A stretch of 64,000 nucleotides of DNA, taken from Natronogracilivirga saccharolytica. GTDB taxonomy: Bacteria > Bacteroidota > Rhodothermia > Balneolales > Natronogracilivirgulaceae. Under the pieces are notes generated by a model that did no database searches, was not told the DNA's origin, and saw nothing but the letters and a program-made list of their open reading frames with translations. Of this stretch, positions 32,708 to 41,568 are shown one piece after another (position 1 is the stretch's first letter; every line of letters begins with the position of its first letter). The position numbers were made by a program, and so were the translations under genes. The stretch lies in contig NZ_JAFIDN010000006.1 of assembly GCF_017921895.1 (NCBI RefSeq), positions 62,001-126,000 on the forward strand, read 5' to 3'.

Positions 32708-35626
32708 ATGTCTACCTCTGCTTCGAAAACGGCTCACTCGCCTTCTCCCCTGACATTTTATACCGATACTCTTACACGCCAGCTTTACTCGAGTGACGCT
32801 TCCCTGTATCAGGAGCTGCCTTCAGCAGTTACGTTTCCAAAATCGCCTGAAGACCTGATACAGCTTCTGGATCAGGCACGAAGTAAGAATCTATCTGTCA
32901 CCATGCGTGCTGCCGGTACCAGCCTGGCAGGTCAGACTACCGGTGATGGAATTGTTGCCGATATTTCCCGTCACATGCACCACATACTGGATATTGATGC
33001 GGACAACCGCACCGCCAGGGTTCAGCCGGGAGTCATCCGGGATCAGCTGAACCGGGAAGCCGGCAAACACGGACTGCTCTTTGGTCCGGACACTTCCACG
33101 ACCGACCGGTGTATGCTTGGCGGCATGATCGCCAATAACTCCTGCGGCTCCTACTCCATCAAATACGGAACGACAAGAGAGCATGTCATTGAACTTGATG
33201 TCATTTTAAGCGACGGAAGCCGCGCCACTTTCAAACCGCTTGACGAAGATAAGTTGCATCAAAAAATGGAGTCGGACACTTTCGAGGGTAAAATTTACCG
33301 TGAGATGATTTCCCTGCTGAAAGATAACAGGGATCTCATCCTCGAAAAGTATCCCCACCCGGAGGTAAAACGCCGCAATACCGGATATGCGCTGGATAAA
33401 TTGTGCGAAATGCATCCGATTACACCCGGCGGACGTCCGTTCAATATGTGTGAAATGCTGTGCGGGAGCGAGGGTACACTTGCGTTGTTTAACGAAGCGG
33501 TCGTGCGCCTCGAAAAGCTGGAGAAGCACAAACTGCTGCTCATTCCTCAGTTTGAATCACTTCACGAGGCCCTGCGCAGCACCGTCGAAGCCGTTGCATT
33601 CGATCCCGCTGCAGTGGAACTGGTCGATCAGTTCATCCTGGATGCTACGAAAGGCAATGTCGAACAGAACCGAAACCGCTTCTTCCTGGAAGGCGATCCC
33701 AAGGCGCTGTTGATTATAGAGTTTCAGGGTGATGACATGGATGAGCTTCGCGATCGGGCAAACAGTCTCAAAGACCGGCTGAAGGAAAAGAAGCATGGCT
33801 ATGCACACAGTATCATGGAGCAGCCGGATGAACAGGCTCGCGTGTGGAATTTGAGAAAAGCCGGACTTGGTCTGCTCATGGGCTATCTTTCCGACTCAAA
33901 ATCACCCGAATTTGTTGATGACACTGCGGTAAGGGTGGAAGATCTTCCTGACTACATCGCCGACTTTCAGAAAATTCTGAAAAAGCATGACACCGAAAGC
34001 GTCTACTACGCCCACGCTTCCGTAGGTGAACTGCATCTGCGACCCATTCTCAATGTCAAGACACAGGAAGGCATCGATAAAATGAAGGCGATTGCGGAAG
34101 AAGTTGCCGATCTGGTCGCCAAATACCGCGGCTCTCTTTCCGGTGAACACGGTGACGGCCGGCTTCGGTCACATCTTATCGAACACATGGTGGGACCGGA
34201 AATCATGCAGCTGCTGCGCAGAGTCAAAACACTTTGGGATCCGGACAACCTGCTGAACCGGGGCAAAATTATAGATCCTGAGCCGATGGACACAGACCTC
34301 CGCTATTCTCCGGAATATCCGGAAATTAAGGTGGATACCGTATTCAAGTGGCGCGCTGAAAACGGATTCGGAGAGGCACTGGAGTTGTGCAATGGTGCCG
34401 GTGTATGCCGGAAAAAAGCAGAAAGCGGCGGTACCATGTGCCCTTCCTACATGGCCACGCTTGAGGAAAAGGACAGTACCCGCGGCCGCGCCAATGTATT
34501 TCGCCAGATTTTCTCAAACCGCCAGCAGGATGGATTTACAGCTCAGGAAATCAAGGATGCCCTCGATTTGTGCCTGAGCTGCAAAGCGTGCAAAACAGAG
34601 TGCCCGGCAAATGTGGACATGGCCAAAATGAAAGCCGAGTTTACCCACGGCTGGCATCAAAAAAACGGCACCTCGCTCAGCTCGCAATTTTTTGGGAATG
34701 CCGCCCTGCTTTATCCTCTTGCCGGCACATTTGCTCCGCTTGTCAATTACATCAACAGCCTTGCGCCCGTAAAAGGCATCTATCAGTATCTGCTGAATGT
34801 CCATCCGGAACGCAAGCTGCCGGATTTTGCCTCTCAGACCTTCATGAGCTGGTACAAGAAATTCCGGCGGTCTAATAAAATGCGCCCTGCAGATGAAAAC
34901 ACAAAAAAAGTAGTACTGGTTGTGGACTGGTTTACCGATTATCACGAGCCATCTGTAGCAAAAGCGGCTTTGCTTGTGCTTGAGCGACTGGGGTGCCATG
35001 TCCATGTGGTTGGTCCGCTTGAAAGCGGCCGGACACACCTGTCGCGTGGCATATTAGACAAGGCAAAAACGATCGCCCAAACAAATATTAAAAAAATGAA
35101 GCCGTACGTTGATTCGGATTTCCGGCTTGTCGGACTTGAACCCAGCGAAATCCTTACTTTCCGGGACGAGTTCCTTGATCTGTGTGACGATGATCAGCTT
35201 GAGGATGCCAGAAATGTAGCCGCCGCATCTTTCATGTTTGAGGAGTTTCTGACTGACGAAATTGATGAAGACCGGTTTTCTGATTGCTTTAATGGTGTCG
35301 GTCAGCAAGTACATGTTCACGGACATTGTCATTCCAAGGCCCTGGTCGGAAACAGTCCGGTTCTGGAGGCGCTGAAACGAGCCAATTATCTTCCTGTCGA
35401 AATGAAAACCGGCTGCTGCGGAATGGCCGGCAGTTTTGGCTATGAGGAAAAAAACTACAAAGTGTCCATGGATATCGGTGAGCTGACACTCTTTCCTCAG
35501 ATCAGGAAAATCAATGATAATGGTATCATCTGCTCTCACGGCTTTTCCTGCCGGCATCAGATATCCGACGGTACCGGCAGAGAAAGCCGGCACACATCGG
35601 AAATAGTCTGGGACAGCAGAAAATAA
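32708..35626 (+). CDS. FAD-linked and Fe-S D-2-hydroxyacid dehydrogenase (YdiJ-like)
   Basis: A 972-residue oxidoreductase. The N-terminal VAO-type FAD domain (about residues 38-260) contains MRAAGTSLAGQTTGDGIVAD and GSEGTLALFNEAVVRL. An FAD-oxidase C domain follows (to about 520; HASVGELHLRPI). Next is a two-cluster ferredoxin-like part: CNGAGVCRKK, GTMCPSYMA, CLSCKACKTECPANVDM. The C-terminus has a cysteine-rich GCCGMAGSFGYE motif of heterodisulfide reductase type. This layout is that of YdiJ, which oxidises D-2-hydroxyglutarate or D-lactate and gives electrons to an acceptor. The window also holds lhgO for the L-enantiomer. It is monocistronic. Confidence 0.87.
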   Translation: MSTSASKTAHSPSPLTFYTDTLTRQLYSSDASLYQELPSAVTFPKSPEDLIQLLDQARSKNLSVTMRAAGTSLAGQTTGDGIVADISRHMHHILDIDADNRTARVQPGVIRDQLNREAGKHGLLFGPDTSTTDRCMLGGMIANNSCGSYSIKYGTTREHVIELDVILSDGSRATFKPLDEDKLHQKMESDTFEGKIYREMISLLKDNRDLILEKYPHPEVKRRNTGYALDKLCEMHPITPGGRPFNMCEMLCGSEGTLALFNEAVVRLEKLEKHKLLLIPQFESLHEALRSTVEAVAFDPAAVELVDQFILDATKGNVEQNRNRFFLEGDPKALLIIEFQGDDMDELRDRANSLKDRLKEKKHGYAHSIMEQPDEQARVWNLRKAGLGLLMGYLSDSKSPEFVDDTAVRVEDLPDYIADFQKILKKHDTESVYYAHASVGELHLRPILNVKTQEGIDKMKAIAEEVADLVAKYRGSLSGEHGDGRLRSHLIEHMVGPEIMQLLRRVKTLWDPDNLLNRGKIIDPEPMDTDLRYSPEYPEIKVDTVFKWRAENGFGEALELCNGAGVCRKKAESGGTMCPSYMATLEEKDSTRGRANVFRQIFSNRQQDGFTAQEIKDALDLCLSCKACKTECPANVDMAKMKAEFTHGWHQKNGTSLSSQFFGNAALLYPLAGTFAPLVNYINSLAPVKGIYQYLLNVHPERKLPDFASQTFMSWYKKFRRSNKMRPADENTKKVVLVVDWFTDYHEPSVAKAALLVLERLGCHVHVVGPLESGRTHLSRGILDKAKTIAQTNIKKMKPYVDSDFRLVGLEPSEILTFRDEFLDLCDDDQLEDARNVAAASFMFEEFLTDEIDEDRFSDCFNGVGQQVHVHGHCHSKALVGNSPVLEALKRANYLPVEMKTGCCGMAGSFGYEEKNYKVSMDIGELTLFPQIRKINDNGIICSHGFSCRHQISDGTGRESRHTSEIVWDSRK

Positions 35627-35719
35627 GCCTCAAGCCTGTTGCAGCACGCAGCTTCCGGTTGCAGATTTTAATCAGGCATGCGGAAAGCAGGCAGGCAGAC
35701 GGGTTCCTGAATACGTTAA

Positions 35720-37000
35720 TCAGGAACGACCATTCCCGGCACTCTCTTCCTGTCCCTTTTTCACAAGAGCTACGGCCCCTTTGATATCAAAAGTATTGAT
35801 CTCAACAGGTTTGGCATAGTCCATTACAGGAATTTCTGCTCCGTTCTTACTGACCAGCCGGTATTCGGTACACATTGACCGCCCGTCAATCACTTTCTTC
35901 AAATGCTCAACCGCTTTGGCCTGATCATCTGGATGAACCAGCTTCTTCCATCCTTCGTGCCCTTCGCACTCTGACGGATCATAACCGGTGATATTCTCCA
36001 GATCTTCTGACAACCAGCGGAACTCCGGCGCCCCAGCTTCGCTGAAACTGAGACCGTATTTGAAATCGCTTTTGGTGTTGAAAATGCGGCTGAAGTCCTG
36101 ATTCCGCTGGTACAATGTCTTCAAAACCTTTTTGCGAAGAGAAATATTACTGACTTCCATCCGCATTACTTTTTCTGTTTTGAGCTCCAGCGGCTTGATG
36201 GTAGCTTCCACCTGAATCGGCAATCCGCTTTTGTGCTCAAAAATAAACCGGTAGTCAGACTGTGTTTCAAAATTGGCATCCCAAAGCTCCTGAAAGCGTT
36301 CCTTGAGAATAGCCCCGTGTTTTTCGGGCATTATCTCCCAGACTTTCATTTTCTGGAGCTCTTCCTTCTCATAACCGATCAGCTCCTGCAAAGATTTATT
36401 GGCAAACCTGATGGTACCGTCGCCGGCAATATCCAGAATAGTTCGTTTGGACGTCTCATAGAAATCATCCATTTCCACTTTGCTGTCCACGAGGGTCTGC
36501 TCAACACGTTTTCTTTCGGTGATATCATGCTGATAAGAAACCCAGTGGGTGATTTTTCCGCCTTCATCAACAAGAGGATGGATATCCCATTGATTGATGA
36601 ACTCAGATCCGTCTTTGCGGTAGTTCACGGTTTGTCCGAAGAACGCCTTGCCTTCAATCAGGTTATCTTTCAGACGATCCAGCGTTTCACGATCAGTCTT
36701 GGGACCCTGTAAAATTCTCGGCGTCTGCCCGATGACCTCCTCTTTTTTGTATCCGGTCATTTTTTCAAACCCTTGGTTAACGTACACAATTCTGGGTCCG
36801 GGGCTTTCCAGGTCAAGTTCTGTTATTACGATGGATTCATAATCATTTCTGATGGCGGCTTCAAGAAGTGAAAGCTCTTTCTTTGCCTGATCTCTTTCTT
36901 CAATAATTTCTTCAAACAGATCCTTTAATGCCTCAACAGACTTCTCGTCTTTGGCATGAGCGCGAATTATTTTTATAACTTCAAGGATATCCATATTCAA
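35720..37000 (-). CDS. PAS-domain signalling protein without an output domain
   Basis: A 426-residue protein made of an N-terminal helix (about residues 1-45) and three PAS domains: about 50-165 (NQGFEKMTGYKKEEVIG, GQTPRILQGPKTDRETLD), about 175-290 (ANKSLQELIGYEKEELQ) and about 300-410 (ENITGYDPSECEGHEGW). There is no kinase, GGDEF, HTH or MCP domain. The first PAS looks like a LOV module but has TP in place of the NC of the flavin-binding GRNCRFLQ motif. It may sense and pass a signal by protein contact; partner unknown. Its neighbours show no shared operon. Confidence 0.75.
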   Translation of the reverse strand: MNMDILEVIKIIRAHAKDEKSVEALKDLFEEIIEERDQAKKELSLLEAAIRNDYESIVITELDLESPGPRIVYVNQGFEKMTGYKKEEVIGQTPRILQGPKTDRETLDRLKDNLIEGKAFFGQTVNYRKDGSEFINQWDIHPLVDEGGKITHWVSYQHDITERKRVEQTLVDSKVEMDDFYETSKRTILDIAGDGTIRFANKSLQELIGYEKEELQKMKVWEIMPEKHGAILKERFQELWDANFETQSDYRFIFEHKSGLPIQVEATIKPLELKTEKVMRMEVSNISLRKKVLKTLYQRNQDFSRIFNTKSDFKYGLSFSEAGAPEFRWLSEDLENITGYDPSECEGHEGWKKLVHPDDQAKAVEHLKKVIDGRSMCTEYRLVSKNGAEIPVMDYAKPVEINTFDIKGAVALVKKGQEESAGNGRS

Positions 37001-37256
37001 ATTGCAGTATTAGTATAGGTTTATGTGCACAGGATTGCAATGCAATAATATATGCGGAACATACTGTAACAATTAGAGCAATTTACCATTCATATACATG
37101 GCATAAATCCACTCTATCAAAACAATAATTCCCGGACTCCCCGAATCGTTCCAATATTTTTATTTTTTTCCATCCGCAGCATTTGATTGCATTGCGAAGC
37201 GAAGTCCGTTCTGCCGGATCAAAAATTGAACCCTGCTATTCCTCAAGCTGACTGAG

Positions 37257-38078
37257 TCAGGAGCTTTCCAGTTCCGACTGACGGAAGCTGGACATCTCCG
37301 GATCTTCATCAGACTTCTCTCCCAGGTGTTTTTGCATTTCATAACGCAGTTTCTGAATGGTCATGCCACTGGTCAGGGCTCCGTTCTGGGCAATCGACAC
37401 CCGCCCTGTTTCCTCTGATACCACAATAACCAGTACATCGTTCACTTCACTGATTCCCAGCGCTGCTCTGTGCCGCGTGCCAAAAACAGATGAAATATTG
37501 GGGTTCTGACTTATCGGGAGATAGGCGCTTGCCGCTACAATCTTGTTATCCCGTATTATTACAGCACCATCGTGCAGAGGTGTTCCACGGTTGAAAATGG
37601 TAAGCAGCAGCTCGCTGCTTACAGATGCATCCAGTTCCACACCTTTGTCTACCAGATCATTCAGTGTCGCACCCTTCGCAAAAACGATCAGTGCTCCGGT
37701 TTTAGAACGTGAAAGAGATTTCACCGCCTCTATTACCTCGTCAATCACCGAATAGGATCCGCCACGGTCGAAAAATTTGTAGAGACTGGTATTCTGACCA
37801 ATGTTGTACAGCAGTTTTCGGATCTCAGGCTGAAAAATAATAATTACTGCAAGAATACCGACATCCAGCAGACGTCGCAGAATAAAATTAATTGTGGTAA
37901 GTCCGAACAGACTCACAGCAGCATTGATGGCAAAAACGATGACAAGTCCTATCACAACAGGAACGGCGAATGACCCGCGAATCCATCGGTAAAGCAAAAC
38001 GATGACCATCGCTATTATCAGCGTCTCAATGAAGTCTTTCAGGCCGAATTCCAGAAATCCGAATGGTAAGATTTCCAA
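37257..38078 (-). CDS. cdaA: Diadenylate cyclase, membrane type
   Basis: A 273-residue enzyme making c-di-AMP from two ATP. Three membrane helices fill the first 95 residues, then comes the DAC domain with GTPLHDGAVIIRDNKI (DGA motif), FGTRHRAALGISE (RHR motif) and VSEETGRVSIAQNG. The order folP then cdaA, 88 bp apart, is conserved in Bacteroidota-like genomes. c-di-AMP commonly controls potassium and osmolyte levels, fitting a salt-stressed organism. No cdaR (YbbR) gene follows; the next gene is the unrelated PAS protein. Confidence 0.92.
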   Translation of the reverse strand: MEILPFGFLEFGLKDFIETLIIAMVIVLLYRWIRGSFAVPVVIGLVIVFAINAAVSLFGLTTINFILRRLLDVGILAVIIIFQPEIRKLLYNIGQNTSLYKFFDRGGSYSVIDEVIEAVKSLSRSKTGALIVFAKGATLNDLVDKGVELDASVSSELLLTIFNRGTPLHDGAVIIRDNKIVAASAYLPISQNPNISSVFGTRHRAALGISEVNDVLVIVVSEETGRVSIAQNGALTSGMTIQKLRYEMQKHLGEKSDEDPEMSSFRQSELESS

Positions 38079-38166
38079 CGTGGTATCTGTTGTGAGAGGT
38101 TGCGGGTAACAGGAAACAAGATATCAGAAGGTTTTGAAAGTGCCCCGGAAGTGCCGCAACAGCCGG

Positions 38167-39063
38167 TTATCTGATGTTTCTTACCGATCTGTATATGTTG
38201 ATGCCGTCAACGGCTTCGCGGACATCGTGCACACGCAGTATATCAGCACCCTGCATAAGTGCATGATAATGAAGCGCCAGTGTCCCGGCAAGCCGCTGGT
38301 CGACCGGGCGTTCACCGCTGTCATCAGCCAGAACCTTCCCGATCACCGACTTCCTGGAAGCTCCGATCAAAACCGGATACCTCAATGCTTTAAAGGTATT
38401 GAATTGTGCAATGATTTGCAGATTGTGATTTACAGTTTTTCCAAAGCCAATTCCCGGATCAATTACCACCTGCTCAACTCCCCTCTTTCCGGCCATTTCC
38501 GCCTGTTTTTTCAGAAATCCCGCAATTTCTCCAATGACATCACCGTACTGCGGACTATGCTGCATAACTTTCGGAGTTCCGCGGCTGTGCATGATAACCA
38601 GTATCGCTTCGTACTCAGCAGCAAGGTCTGCAAGCCGGGGCTCTTTCTGAAGGCCGCTGACGTCGTTGATCATCTGCACGCCATAATCGAGAGCACGCCG
38701 GGCCACCTCATATTTTGTCGTATCGATGGAAAACATCGTTGACGGAAAAGTGCGGACGACCTTGCCTATCACCGGTATCACGCGATCCAGCTCCTCTTGT
38801 CCGGATACCGGTTCCGATCCCGGGCGGGTAGACTCGCCCCCGATATCCACAATAGCCGCGCCCTCCCTGATCATGCGCTCTGTGCGCCTGGCTGCTTCAT
38901 CTGCTCTGCTGTAAATGCCTCCGTCAGAAAAAGAATCGGGGGTCACATTCAGGATACCCATGGCTGCAGGGGTATCAACCTCGACAAGCCCGGAAGCAGC
39001 AAGCGCCTTGCCCTTGAGGACAAAGCGCTTGTCAGAAATATCACCGGATTCTGTATTGGGCAC
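38167..39063 (-). CDS. folP: Dihydropteroate synthase
   Basis: A 298-residue folate enzyme joining 6-hydroxymethyl-dihydropterin pyrophosphate and p-aminobenzoate. The signature MGILNVTPDSFSDGGIY lies at about residues 35-51, then IVDIGGESTRPGSEPV. The third DHPS pattern VIDPGIGFGKTVNHN and ending IYRSVRNIR follow. The first 30 residues are extra but carry no recognisable domain; the start at 39063 gives the only long reading. It lies upstream of cdaA on the same strand. Confidence 0.93.
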   Translation of the reverse strand: MPNTESGDISDKRFVLKGKALAASGLVEVDTPAAMGILNVTPDSFSDGGIYSRADEAARRTERMIREGAAIVDIGGESTRPGSEPVSGQEELDRVIPVIGKVVRTFPSTMFSIDTTKYEVARRALDYGVQMINDVSGLQKEPRLADLAAEYEAILVIMHSRGTPKVMQHSPQYGDVIGEIAGFLKKQAEMAGKRGVEQVVIDPGIGFGKTVNHNLQIIAQFNTFKALRYPVLIGASRKSVIGKVLADDSGERPVDQRLAGTLALHYHALMQGADILRVHDVREAVDGINIYRSVRNIR

Positions 39064-39101
39064 AGTTTATCCTGATATATGCAACATGATTGTGACCGGT
39101 G

Positions 39102-39434
39102 CTACTGTCCCTCAATCATATCGACAGTTTTCTCTTTCTCAGCCCACTCGTCGGCATCAGGAAGAGGATCCTTCTGCTCGTTGATCACCTTGTCATCCCA
39201 GAGTTCGGCCAGACGCTCGTTCAGCTCGATGTAGTGCTCCCATTTTTCAGGAACTTCATCGTCCGGGAAGATGGCCTCTACCGGACACTCAGGCACACAG
39301 GCGTCGCAATCGATGCAGTCATCAGGGTGAATGGTGAGGAAGTTCGGACCTTCCCTGAATGCATCAACAGGGCAAACTGTGACACAATCGGTATATTTGC
39401 AATTAATGCACGGTTCTGCTACTACGTAAGTCAT
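39102..39434 (-). CDS. fdxA: 7Fe ferredoxin (FdxA type)
   Basis: A 110-residue electron carrier. The N-terminal half has [18 protein letters not shown], giving a [3Fe-4S]/[4Fe-4S] combination, and [17 protein letters not shown]. The remaining 50 residues are helical and acidic, as in FdxA of proteobacteria and Bacteroidota. It lies 38 bp upstream of folP on the same strand. Redox partners are not apparent in the window. Confidence 0.9.
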   Translation of the reverse strand: MTYVVAEPCINCKYTDCVTVCPVDAFREGPNFLTIHPDDCIDCDACVPECPVEAIFPDDEVPEKWEHYIELNERLAELWDDKVINEQKDPLPDADEWAEKEKTVDMIEGQ

Positions 39435-39589
39435 GCGATATGTCCTTGGCTTGGTTCTTAATTTCGTTTTGAGCTGATGACCTCAGCCAAATACTGCTTT
39501 ATTATTACTCTTGCGGCAATTGCAGGGCAAATTATCTGAAATATAAGTCAGATTCAATCCAAATAACCTTTTGAAGCTTCTCAAAGCTG

Positions 39590-40798
39590 TCATTCGAGCA
39601 AAAAGTGACGGACCTCTTCCAGTGATCCGTCGTTATTCGCGGGCTCCAGATCCAGGATATGACATACCAACTCGTAGATGTGAATCAGTTCAAAAGGTTC
39701 AACGTGCAGCGCTTCATGGAAATCCGGTCCTTTCGCCAGAAAGAAGGTCTGCATTTCCGGCTCACGGTGATCCCATCCATGATTCCCCGCCAGTACCCCC
39801 CTGCGCTCAAAAAAGGACGTACTGGTGATCGCCCAGGGCAAATCCGCAACCATAATGATCTCCGGGGTCCTGCGATGATTTCCGATACGGAACTCATCCG
39901 GCAGCTCATCACGGTAATATACCCGGTAATTTTCTTCGTTTTCCTTCAACTGATTGTAAACGGTTTCCCTCTTGCCTTCATCCGGACGAATCATCGAGAC
40001 GGGTCCCCATCCGACTACATGCACATCATCAAGATCTATGATTTCATCCAGAAAAATCACCTTGTCTTCGGACTGGGCAGCCATGCCATGGTCAGACACA
40101 ATGATTATATTGGTTGATTCTTCAAGTCCTGTACGCTGAAGCTCGGACATCAGATACCCCATGTCTTGGTCCATGCCGGCTATGGCGCGGGTAACCTCTT
40201 CACTGTCCGGACCATGACTGTGTCCCTCGGAGTCCGGACGGCTGAAATAAAGTGTGACAAAATCCGGACGGGTTTCATCATCAAGCGTAAGCCAGGTGAT
40301 AACCGAATCAATACGCTGTTCATGAGGCAGGGATCCGTCATAATCATTCCAGCGAGTCGGCCGCACACCTTGAATTTCGGCTTCACTGCCGACCCAGAAC
40401 ATGGAGGCGGTACGCACACCCTGGTTTTCGGCTGTAACCCATAGCGGCTCGCCCTCATACCACCGGCCCTTGACCAGTTCTTCACGGTTTCCCAGGCTGA
40501 AGGTGGCATCCCATTCCGGGTCATACATTGTATTTGACAAAATCCCGTGATTTTCCGGATAGAGTCCGGTGACGATGGAGTAGTGATTGGTGAATGTCAA
40601 CGTTGGAAACACGGGAATCATGTGTTCCGCTTTTACACCCCGCTCAACCATACGATCAAAATTGGGTGTTTCGGTGCGATCCAGATACTCGGGCATGAAA
40701 CCGTCGATTGAAATAAGTATGACGGCATTTCGGTCTTCTGCCGGTGCGGCACAAGATATGGCAACTACAAATAACAGAGTGTAGAGTATTCGTTTCAT
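39590..40798 (-). CDS. NPP-type ectonucleotide pyrophosphatase/phosphodiesterase, lipoprotein
   Basis: A 402-residue alkaline-phosphatase-superfamily enzyme. The N-terminus MKRILYTLLFVVAISC is a lipoprotein signal (lipobox AISC). Metal and nucleophile regions: ILISIDGFMPEYL, FPTLTFTNHYSIVTGLYPENHG (catalytic Thr), PDSEGHSHGPDSEE, IIVSDHGMAA and AGNHGWDHREPEM. It is probably exported to the periplasm or outer-membrane surface and hydrolyses phosphodiesters or nucleotides. The start at 40798 gives the lipobox; the frame is open 30 bases upstream. It is alone on its strand. Confidence 0.88.
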   Translation of the reverse strand: MKRILYTLLFVVAISCAAPAEDRNAVILISIDGFMPEYLDRTETPNFDRMVERGVKAEHMIPVFPTLTFTNHYSIVTGLYPENHGILSNTMYDPEWDATFSLGNREELVKGRWYEGEPLWVTAENQGVRTASMFWVGSEAEIQGVRPTRWNDYDGSLPHEQRIDSVITWLTLDDETRPDFVTLYFSRPDSEGHSHGPDSEEVTRAIAGMDQDMGYLMSELQRTGLEESTNIIIVSDHGMAAQSEDKVIFLDEIIDLDDVHVVGWGPVSMIRPDEGKRETVYNQLKENEENYRVYYRDELPDEFRIGNHRRTPEIIMVADLPWAITSTSFFERRGVLAGNHGWDHREPEMQTFFLAKGPDFHEALHVEPFELIHIYELVCHILDLEPANNDGSLEEVRHFLLE

Positions 40799-41044
40799 TG
40801 GCTGATTCAATTTGAATTTTTGGGGCATTTTATATTAAAACGGCATTCAGGCGGATATGTTCCTGCCGTGCCATGGGATATCTAATAATACTAATTTAAA
40901 TTCAACTACCCATCCGGAACAGGGTTTCTGTTTTACAGTACCCGCAGAAATCACTTTCGGTTCTGCACTTTTTTTGGATATCTTGGTCACAGGCGACATA
41001 CCGAAAGGTGATCCTTGCCAAAAATGACAAAAATGAGAGTTCCT

Positions 41045-41509
41045 ATGAAGTCTGTCTTATCAATTGCCGCAATTATCATTTTCCTGACTGCTTTCAGTAT
41101 GCCTGCCAGCAGCCAGGATTATCAGAGGAGCAGGGGTATCGGTGTAATACTCGGTGATCCGACAGGCATCAGTGTAGCTTACAGGGTCTCACAGTCAAAT
41201 GCTTTTTCGGGTGCTGCCGCATGGCACCTGAGAGACAATCCGAAGCTTCATCTTCACCTGGATTATCTTTTTTACAGATTCAACATCCTGGAAGTGGATC
41301 GGGGAGAACTGCCTTTATACTTCGGTGCAGGGGGAAGACTTCGGTTTGACAGTGACAACAAGCTGGGCGTACGGTTTCCTCTGGGCATTGCATATCATTT
41401 TGACAATGATCCCTTTGAGCTGTTTCTGGAAATTGTGCCTATACTGGAGCTGGTTCCGGAAACATCATTTACCGGGAACAGTGGTATCGGAATCCGGTAT
41501 TATTTTTAG
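41045..41509 (+). CDS. Small secreted beta-barrel or lipocalin-like envelope protein
   Basis: A 154-residue protein. The start at 41045 (GAGAG upstream) gives a signal peptide ending in MPASSQ. The mature part is made of short beta strands (RGIGVILGDPTGISVAYRVS, LPLYFGAGGRLRFDSDNKLG, FELFLEIVPILELV) and ends GIGIRYYF with a terminal Phe, suggesting an 8-stranded outer-membrane barrel. I recognise no named family. Its only plus-strand position between two minus-strand genes hints at independent expression. Confidence 0.65.
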   Translation: MKSVLSIAAIIIFLTAFSMPASSQDYQRSRGIGVILGDPTGISVAYRVSQSNAFSGAAAWHLRDNPKLHLHLDYLFYRFNILEVDRGELPLYFGAGGRLRFDSDNKLGVRFPLGIAYHFDNDPFELFLEIVPILELVPETSFTGNSGIGIRYYF

Positions 41510-41568
41510 GATACCCGTACCCGGTGATTCATCTGATTCGACCTGGCCTGGCATGCTGATGAAGGCAA

